This document shows positions 56,822 through 64,000 of a DNA stretch of 64,000 bases, one piece after another (position 1 is the first letter of the stretch; every line of letters begins with the position of its first letter). The position numbers were made by a program, and so were the translations under genes. The stretch comes from Candidatus Altimarinota bacterium (lineage in GTDB: Bacteria; Patescibacteriota; Gracilibacteria; BD1-5; UBA2023). The notes beneath the pieces are model-generated. The model was not told the origin of the DNA, made no database searches, and saw nothing but the letters and a program-made list of their open reading frames with translations. The stretch lies in contig JAQUEK010000002.1 in assembly GCA_028685185.1 (NCBI GenBank), forward strand, positions 180,520 to 244,519. The letters are read 5' to 3'.

Positions 56822-58642
56822 ATGAAAAAGATAAAGATAAATGTCGCTTGAATGCATTGTCATTCTTGTGAAATAATTTTAGAGAAATCCATCAAAAAGA
56901 TTCCAGGTATTTCAAAAGCCACTGCAAATCAGGCAAAATGAACCATTGAAATCCATTACGACGGAAAAGAGCCTTCAATGAAGGAAATAGAAAAGATAGT
57001 AATAGAAAGCTGATATGCATTATGAATTGAGAAAAAATTGCCATGGGTCAACAAGAACATCGATGATTATGTCGATATCCTGATGATCTGAATGTTCATT
57101 TATATAATATTCCTAGTCTTCAAATGATCATGATTTTCATTCTGAAGCCTTTGAAATGTAAGTTCACCTACTTTGGCGGTATCTTTCTTGATATGACTTA
57201 CGGCATGAATATCTAGCTGTATGGCACTTGTGTGATGACTTATACTTTGAATAAGCTCAAAATGGAATAAGGATATGGAGAATTCCTCAAGATGGTCAAG
57301 ATTCGAACCGCATCTGTATTTCAATCTTTGAAGAATCTTATGATTCTGATTATTCTGATGAATCTTATGAATATTCTGATCATTCATAAGTCTTTCGAAT
57401 GTCTTTCTATGATTCATGACATTCTTGGTTTGAGCGGTTATGCTTCTTCTATGAATAAATCTTACCAATATTTCACCAAGACTATGAAATTTTTCCATAA
57501 CATTACCTAAATTTATAGGTAGGAACCTATGAAATGATTCAGATTCTTCAAAAACATGAACAATGATCACATGAGCATTGTCATTTTTTCTACCTTGCTG
57601 ATTTACATTGGCTATGCAGATGTATGCGATAAGCACATGAAGCTTCATGATATGAGCTATGAGCCTTGCCTTGTTCGCATTATGAACTGCGCCATGACTT
57701 ATATGAATATGATGACTTACAGCGATATTGAAATGAAATATGGCTAAGAGATTCTTCCGTTTCACTTGAGTGATCGTACTTCTTCTATGATTATACAACA
57801 TATCGAACTGATATACGCTTCTTTCCTTATGAACAGGCCCTAAGATAAAACAGACGACCGATACATCAAACCTTCCAATTCAGGAAGTAAGGATGACACA
57901 GGATGATAGCTGATATAATCCAAGTGTAATAAGCATAAAGCCAAATACGAAAATAAAGCTTATAGTGACTTCTACGAATCCTTATACATGTGCAAGCCAA
58001 CTGATGATACCAAGCCTTGGAATAACCAAATCATTGGAACAATGAGAGAATATCATAGAATTCATATCACCTGAAAGTTGAGAGATAAAGTTCTCTTGCT
58101 CTATGTGAATGTATACCGGTAAATTCGTGATTGAATGAACTTCGGATTCATGAGACAGCACTTCTTCTGAACAAAATACAGATAATTGAATCCCGAAGGT
58201 AAATGCAGACCAAAAACAGGTTTGATGTTCTATGATGAACAATAAGTGAAATCAAGGATGAAGTACTACTTCTGCTTCTTGCTGAATTTCATGATGAAGC
58301 TGAGGATTATGCGGTGGATGAAACACAGCAAAAACACCTACTACAACAGTAAGTGCTGACAATGACAATACAGAAACAAAAACAATAAACCTAACATATA
58401 CTTCCGCTTGATTATCATGAAATATAGATGTGAAAAAATGATGAAGCTATAAGATAATCATAGATGTCAAAGATACGATTTCATGATGTATGAGCACTAT
58501 ATTGATTCCATGACTTGATGAGAATATCCAATCTCTGAATGCATGAAACCAGATAATATTCAATATAAATCCAAAGGAAGCATGAAGATTTCCGATCACA
58601 TGTGCGATGTGAGTTCCGCATTGATATCTTAATGTAAATTAA
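56822..58642 (+). CDS. HMA-UreH/DsbD-like permease fused to two cupredoxin-like domains
   Basis: 606 aa. Domains in order: a heavy-metal-associated domain (1-70) with GMHCHSC; a six- or seven-helix membrane domain of the UreH/DsbD group (about 80-370) with ISSCMALVGG and FLPCGFTLAM Cys-containing helices; a first cupredoxin-like domain (about 375-460) with NPYTCASQLMIPSLGI and SCSMGMYTG; a Gly/Ser/Cys/Met-rich linker; and a second cupredoxin-like domain (about 515-606) ending TCAMGVPHG. Each domain has Cys/Met/His ligands. Such a chain could pass copper from the cytoplasmic HMA side through the membrane to the outside. Similar fusions are known as UreH-domain metal transporters. Regulation through the upstream csoR is likely, though it has its own 150-base leader. 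Confidence 0.88.
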
Positions 58643-58751
58643 TTCATAGTATTCATATGATTAGCCAATAAAATTATTTAATCAAGGAATATTGCAAAAT
58701 TCATTCAAAAGAGTATAATTATCTGTTTTCATATCATAACCTCAATAAATT

Positions 58752-59084
58752 ATGAAAGCAGCTAAAAATATGATTTTGTTCGTGTATATTTCCCCTACTC
58801 TAGCTTTTGCTCAGAGCAATGACGGTTGTGCTTGAAATTCATTATTCAATAACCCATTCGATAATATGATGTACTGATATTGATGAGGCTTCGGATGAGG
58901 CCTGTTTTCCCTTATATTCTGGATACTTCTGATATGGCTTGCATTCATGCTGTTCCAATATTATAACAAAGATGATAAAAGCCAGAGATGAGGCGATCCT
59001 ATGAATATATTGAAAGAAAGGTATGCAAAGTGAGAAATTGATAAGAAGCAATTTGAAGAGATGAAAAAGGATTTAGAGAAATAA
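58752..59084 (+). CDS. SHOCT-domain membrane protein
   Basis: 110 aa. Signal-like N-terminus, a Gly/Tyr/Phe-rich segment, one strong membrane helix (about residues 50-70), and a C-terminal SHOCT motif (ILKERYAKGEIDKKQFEEMKKDL). SHOCT domains mediate oligomerisation. Last of the copper-type cluster; terminator follows. Confidence 0.82.
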
Positions 59085-59094
59085 TTATTTGAAT

Positions 59095-59126
59095 AAAAAA
59101 ACCAGACTCAAGAGTCTGGTTTTTTT
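59095..59126. terminator. Terminator after the SHOCT gene
   Basis: 15-base arms ending in ACCAGACTC/GAGTCTGGT with a two-base loop and flanking A and T runs; usable from both directions, next to the stop of the convergent MFS gene at 59134. Confidence 0.92.
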
Positions 59127-59133
59127 CTGTTGA

Positions 59134-60300
59134 TTATTCAGCAATCAATTTTTTTGGGTTAACGATTTTCAATACTATGAAAAAGCTAAAGGAAACGAAG
59201 AATGTGGACAACATGAAAATTGAGATATTCTTATCTATGAAAATTCATCATAGGAAAGGTCATATGAACATCGAGATAGCCTGCAAAGAAGAAAGGACTC
59301 AAATTATCTCTCATCTTGAATGATGCTCTGTATTTTCAATTATCTCTCACTGATAAACGGGATTCACAATGATTTGAATCGAAGCTAGGAATACAAACAG
59401 AAAAAGGAAATATGGTAAAGGCTTAATGAGCCATAATGCAAGAAAAAGCAAAAAAACTCATATATTGATGATATAGAGCAAAGTATTCAAAGAGAACCTC
59501 TTCAGCCAGAATTTCCTAAGCAGGAATGCCTGATTTATGAAAAATACCACTCAGATTCAAGCAAGGATATATCATGAGCTTGATCATGAAAGTCAATAAA
59601 CCTTATTGAGATACAAAGGAAGAATTCATTGATAAAATGAAAATGAAATCAATATTATCAGAAGCGAATATATATAAAGATTTATCTTAGGCATTTTTAG
59701 ATATTTGAATATCTGCCCAAAAGGGTTGTATTTAATCTTTTTAGGAGTTATATGCTCATTTGTCTCCTTTAGGAAAACAATAAGCACTATGGTTTCCACA
59801 AATGAAAGTATTGCCATGAACCAGTATGGTGCCAATATTCAGAAATGTAGAAGCATAGCTCAGAAAAGCGGTCATATTATGAATCAGGCTCAAAAAAGCA
59901 TTCAAATCAATCATAGGTTAACCTGCCTTTCTTCTTTGGTTTTTGATATATCTGAGATCATTGCCTGAAGTATACTTATATTTCATCAAGTGAGTCAGTT
60001 AATTATCCTTCATATCAGAAATACAGGATATAATCAAACCAAAGCTATCAGCAAAGAAGATAGAAATGATCCCGCTACACATATGGATAAAATCTTCTTT
60101 CTTCAGAATACATCTGAAAGCTGGCCTAAAATCGGAGCAGAAAGAAAAGAACAAAGCGCATATATGGTGATTCAATATGATATCAGATGAGCTGAAACTC
60201 AATAGTATTTTGCCAGATCAGGCAATGTAGGGATTATGATTCAGATTGAAAGGATATCAAGAAATCAAACAAGGATTATGATTAATTTGTTTTTATTCAT
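59134..60300 (-). CDS. MFS transporter, drug:H+ antiporter type
   Basis: 388 aa, about 12 membrane helices. Seen: GQLSDVFGRKKIL (motif A) and a glycine-rich TM5 (LGLIGMLFGLGFMIGP). Paralogue of the MFS gene at 10724-11845. Placed next to, but transcribed against, the copper cluster. Substrate unknown. Confidence 0.9.
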
Positions 60301-60347
60301 TTTAAATTTAATTCAAATATAATATGGTCTTGACGAAATTTATAGGT

Positions 60348-60893
60348 TTATTTCTTTAGCTTTTTAAGGGTACTAACCTCTTTCATTAATTCTTGAAGTT
60401 GTTTTTCCATCTTACCGAAATACTCCACAGTCTTATCGAAATCGAATTCCTCCTCATCTTCCTCTTCCTGGATTTCCTCAACATCTTCTTGTATCTCATC
60501 GATATCTTTTTCGATCTCATCGATATCTTTTTCTATTCATTCAACATCTTCCTGGATTTCCTCAACATCTTCTTGTATCTCTTCAACGTCTTCCTGGATC
60601 TCATCGATATCTTCCTGGATCTCATCGATATCCTTTTCAACCGAAGCAAGGGATTCGGTATTCCTATTCACAGTCATTTGTATGAAAATCGCAAGATATA
60701 TTGCTTCCAAAGAAACAACTGTAGTCAGAACAAGAAGGACTTTCTCAAGATCTATTCAAAAAAGCACAAGCACAAAGCTTCAAATGAAGAAAAACGTATG
60801 CACCAGAAGTGAATTTTTTGATCATACCCAGTTGGTGAATATGATTGCAAAATCCTTCTTTTCTTTTTTTATGGCTTTTTTCTTTTTTTTCAT
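60348..60893 (-). CDS. Two-helix membrane protein with acidic heptad coiled coil
   Basis: 181 aa. A Lys-rich cytoplasmic N-terminus, two membrane helices (about residues 30-75), then about nine copies of a seven-residue repeat of the form D(I/V)(D/E)EIQE, and a basic helical C-terminus. The N-terminal part resembles the low-affinity iron permease-like/DUF1003 group. The repeats form a long acidic coiled coil. Function unknown. Confidence 0.8.
60470..60640. repeat. Tandem 21-base repeat encoding acidic heptads
   Basis: About eight or nine near-identical 21-base units, each one protein heptad, in the middle of the 181-residue gene. Copy-number change is expected to keep the frame. Confidence 0.85.
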
Positions 60894-60937
60894 AAATTCG
60901 CTTTAAATTATCAAGTTCAAGCATTATAGGAAAAACG

Positions 60938-60971
60938 TGTCAGATTTCAATTTTCATATTGAAATCTGACA
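60938..60971. promoter_or_regulatory. 14-base inverted repeat in a divergent gap
   Basis: TGTCAGATTTCAAT and its exact complement in reverse, with a six-base loop. It lies between the divergent genes at 60893 and 61037, not after either, so a regulatory site or RNA hairpin is more likely than a terminator. The 143-base gap holds no gene. Confidence 0.6.
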
Positions 60972-61036
60972 TTTTGCAATTTAAATTATTTATGTTAAGA
61001 TAGAAGTAGTGAAAATTTAAAAATAATCAAATACAA

Positions 61037-61837
61037 ATGCCGAAAGATCATGTGCAAGATCCTGAATTGAAGATTCGATCAGATTCTAGTTCAATATTAT
61101 CAGAACCGACAAATAACTTAAGATGAATTGTTGCGGATAATATCTCTGAAACAATCTCAAATGAGAAATTGGATGAAGCTGATGCCTTGAAGAAAATAGA
61201 GGCCTTAGAAAGTGAACTTAAGGAAGCCTTGGAGATATATGATGATATCTATCCTGGTCAGATATTCTGAAATATCAGCTCCACCAAGGATGAGATAGAA
61301 GAGGGATATCATAATGAGGATTATCTGACAAAGAGTCTTATAGATATCTATGCGATGTTCTGAATGAGAGAGATAACCCAGGAAAACATACCAGCATATA
61401 GCAATGTAATTTCAATAATCAGATCAAGAAGCGATAATCCAGAATTGCAGGCGCATATGCTGAAATGCATCGATCTGTTCGAAAGATATATAATTTCAAT
61501 GAACGATAAAAAGGCTAAAGATTTCGAATCGAATCATTTCAAGAAAGCTTTGTTCGATATGCTGAATTCCGCAATTTTCGCAAAATACAATATCAATGCA
61601 AACAACGAGTCACTTGCTTGGGTAAAAGATTTCCGCAATATAAGCAAAAACAGCCTTTCAAAAGAATGCATAAGAATAATCAATAGCTATATTGAGATGC
61701 TGAACGAAAATACTGAATACATGTCAGAGATCACAAGATATCTGAGCAATGAAAAACTGAATATATGAGAAACCTGAAAAATTGAGCTGAAGGATATAGA
61801 CTTCGTAGCATCATCGCTTATGAGAGAAATAAATTAA
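61037..61837 (+). CDS. Hypothetical helical protein
   Basis: 266 aa, not recognised. Predicted almost wholly helical, acidic, no membrane segment. Contains KECIRIINSYIEMLNEN and NPELQAHMLKCIDLFERY stretches. A strong terminator follows. Confidence 0.72.
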
Positions 61838-61860
61838 TCATATTATCAATTCAGAATCAA

Positions 61861-61895
61861 GACACCCGCATCACATGTGATGCGGGTGTCTTTTA
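61861..61895. terminator. GC-rich terminator
   Basis: Perfect 30-base palindrome with core GACACCCGCATCA, then TTTTATT. It closes the 266-residue gene; the gap 61838-62018 otherwise holds the next promoter. Confidence 0.92.
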
Positions 61896-61986
61896 TTATT
61901 ATGTATTTAATATGAATAAATTGAAAAATAAATATAATATTGCCGTTTTTGTATTTATATTTTTACATTAACCTTACATTGCATAT

Positions 61987-62002
61987 TATAATCAACGTTG
62001 AT
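61987..62002 (+). promoter_or_regulatory. -10 box overlapped by a 12-base palindrome
   Basis: TATAAT (61987-61992) with a TTACAT about 18 bases upstream, and the perfect palindrome ATCAACGTTGAT (61991-62002) over the expected start site. This is a likely operator for the efflux gene at 62019. Confidence 0.6.
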
Positions 62003-62018
62003 ATAACTAAAAACCCAT

Positions 62019-64000
62019 ATGAAAAAATATCTTTCCGTTAAAAAAATCATCGCTTTCGTGATAATAGTATGAATCTGATATTCCATATACAGCTATTATT
62101 TCAGCTCCCCTGCTAAAACTGTAACAGTAACAAAAGAATATACAGTATCCACATGAAGCATAGAGAACTCCATAAAAGTTACAGGTAAGGCTTCACTTGT
62201 AAATGAGCAGAAGCTGAAATTCAATCAGGTATGAAAGGTTGAAAAAGTATATTTCAAAGACTGAAGCAAAGTAAAGCAATGACAGCTTATCGCTGAGCTT
62301 GAAAAAACAGACATAAACAGTACTATAAAACAGGCCGAGCTATCTCTTAGCGATGCACAGATAAAATTGCAAGACCTTCTTAATTGAGCCCAGTACAAGG
62401 ATATATTGAATTGAGAGAATAACGTAACCACTTCCGAAAACAAGATCCAAACTTTGGAAAACGACCTATCAAGCCTTATAGACGATAAGGAAAACAAGAT
62501 AAAAGATTATGCGAATCAGATTTCCCAAAGTGAAAACGACATAAAAAATAAGGAAGCCTCGTTATTGAATACCAAAAATGATTTAGCTACTCTTGAGAAG
62601 ATTGAAGAGAAATGATTGACTGACTATGATATAGACCTAAGAAAAACCATAAGCGATTCCTATACCAATGCTAAAAAACAGTTGATCGACCTGGAAAACT
62701 CATTATTCAAAGCGGATGAGATATTATGAATAAGCAATCTCAATAAAGACAAGAACGATTCTTTCGAAGTTTATCTCTGAGCTAAGAATTCATCGACTAA
62801 AGTTCAAGCCGAAAGGGATTGGAGCAATTCTAATACCTTATTACTAAGTGCTCAGACATATTATGATTCACTAAATTCAAACGAACAGTCTTCAACTGAA
62901 ATAATAGATTTTCTAGATAAGCTTTCAGAAAGTTATTTCAAGCTGATGGATCTCGGAAAAAGCTGACAGGAGATGATGAATGCAAGCATAGTTTCCTCGA
63001 ATCTCTCACAAAACGATATAGACAACAAATCTGCGGTATTCTGATCCATCCTTACCTCTGCGCAATCCACATATTCATCAGTCAAATCCACCATAGCTAA
63101 TATCCAGAAGCTTACGGATCCTGAACTAAAGAAGGCTCAGAGCCTGAATACGATAAATTCTAAAAAACAGTCCATTGCAGACCTAGAATACAATATAAGC
63201 AAATTGAAAAACGACCTTGAAAAAGCAAAATCTGACTTTGAATACACGCTGAAAAATTATGAATCACAGATAAAACAAAAGAATTTGGATATCGAAAGTG
63301 CTAAAAACAGCCTTGAATATTCAAAGGAAAGCCTGAAAGTCGTAAAGCAGTGAGCGACATCGGTAGAGCTATCACAAGCAAGGAACAATGTTGCGAAATC
63401 AAAGCTATCATTAGAGAATGCACGCAAATGACTTGATAAATATGAGCTTACAGCACCATTTGATTGAACAGTCAGAAAGATAGATTTCAAAGTGTGAGAT
63501 AATCTTACTGCAGATGAACAGAAATATATCTACATCGAGAATCCTAATCTGGTAGAGATATCAACCATCCTCGATCAGCTCGATATAGTTAAGGTTTCCT
63601 TGAATCAAAAAGCGAAAGTGGTGTTCGACTCATATCCTGATAAGGAATTCATATGAAGCATAAGCGAAAAAGATACAACACCAGCTGAAACATCGGGCGT
63701 AACATCATATACTATAACCATCGCATTGGACAAATGAGATGCTGAAATATACAGCTCCATGACTGCAAAGGTATCAATCATAGTTGAAAGCAAAAAAGAC
63801 ATATTAATCATACCGTCTTCATATATAGAGACAGCAGCCTGAATAAAATATGTGATAGTCAAAGAGAATTGATCTGAGATAAAAAAAGAGGTTGCAACTT
63901 GAATCACAGATGATTCAAATATCGAGATAACAGAATGATTGAACAAATGAGATGTTATCATCAAAAAGATAACATCGACTGTTAAAGCATGAACTTCAAG
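62019..64000 (+). CDS. HlyD/MacA-like periplasmic adaptor protein, cut by window end
   Basis: 660 residues seen, no stop before the edge. N-terminal membrane helix (about 8-25), a biotinyl-lipoyl-like half near 40-110 (ITGKA...VEKVYFKDGSKVKQGQLIAELE pattern), about 330 residues of alpha-helical coiled coil, the second half APFDGTVRKIDFKVGDNL, and a beta-barrel region with IPSSYIET and GLNKGDVII. Works with an ABC (MacB-like) or RND partner, probably encoded beyond the edge. The coiled coil is much longer than in ordinary MacA, suggesting a wide envelope span. Confidence 0.88.

Noticed and set aside
57100-57801. 233-residue minus-strand ORF under the standard code
   Set aside because: It lies antisense to the membrane part of the HMA-cupredoxin fusion, is His-rich because of complementary TGA/ATG-rich coding, and has no domain or context. 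The plus-strand reading with TGA = Gly is a coherent protein.
60470-60640. CRISPR-like repeat array
   Set aside because: Repeats are contiguous 21-base units without spacers and encode protein heptads in an open frame. No cas genes are near.
1-64000. Massive pseudogenisation or sequencing frameshifts
   Set aside because: The breaks are only TGA codons, always in frame and mostly at glycine positions. Recoding explains them all without indels.
1-64000. tRNA, rRNA, insertion sequences or integrase genes
   Set aside because: No cloverleaf-like sequence, rRNA signature, transposase motif or flanking terminal repeats were seen on reading both strands. A tRNAscan or ISfinder search was not possible.

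Overview
The window reads as a densely packed bacterial chromosome segment in which UGA is a sense codon for glycine. Under the standard code nearly every gene breaks at TGA; with TGA read as Gly they become full-length, recognisable proteins, and all complete genes end in TAA or TAG. In-frame TGA falls on invariant glycines (Walker A loops of PilT, SecA and DinG; the FtsZ tubulin signature; the ClpP oxyanion region). This points to the Candidate Phyla Radiation lineages Gracilibacteria or Absconditabacteria (translation table 25). CGA sits at the near-invariant Arg of a sugar transferase, which argues against table 37, where CGA/CGG are Trp. All coordinates below are gene calls made by hand with TGA = Gly; frames and lengths were checked for consistency, but no homology search was run.

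Layout. 16-5144 (minus): first type IV pilus (T4P) block: pilC, pilB and two single-pass membrane proteins. 5207-10475 (minus): exonuclease-DinG helicase, ftsZ, ftsA. 10724-20371 (plus): MFS transporter, a GT28/MGDG-synthase-like glycosyltransferase, trigger factor, SH3b protein, secA, lepB, HD-domain protein, truB. 20372-22110 (minus): small ORF and U32 peptidase. 22193-22778 (plus): two small ORFs. 22820-27984 (minus): ileS with a small upstream ORF and a T-box leader, EamA transporter, RdgB-like pyrophosphatase. 28099-32433 (plus): three pilin-like genes, two with LamG-like C-terminal domains. 32478-39690 (minus): second T4P block: pilT, pilC, a 1184-residue SpoIIE/PP2C-like phosphatase, pilB. 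39974-40864 (plus): a further pilin. 40986-46158 (plus): clpP, small ORF, tyrS, lspA, membrane protein, AMMECR1-like, lgt, rhomboid. 46160-49189 (minus): UvrD-like helicase with a PD-(D/E)XK-like C-terminus. 49306-55848: hypothetical proteins, polyprenyl-phosphate sugar transferase, LemA-like protein, GH26-like secreted hydrolase, CBS protein, C39-like peptidase. 56004-59084 (plus): copper-type cluster: CsoR, Met/His-rich exported protein, HMA-permease-double-cupredoxin fusion, SHOCT protein. 59134-64000: second MFS transporter, heptad-repeat membrane protein, hypothetical, and the start of a HlyD/MacA-like membrane-fusion protein cut by the window end.

How it fits together. Two complete sets of T4P motor and platform genes plus at least four pilins suggest an organism that depends on surface attachment. 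A large cytoplasmic phosphatase encoded between pilB and pilC is the best candidate for an uncharacterised pilus-control component. Protein export and lipoprotein maturation (secA, lepB, lspA, lgt, rhomboid) are well represented. No tRNA, rRNA, CRISPR array, insertion sequence or integrase was recognised. Intergenic gaps are all under 300 bases and hold promoters, hairpin terminators, a T-box and a few operator-like palindromes.
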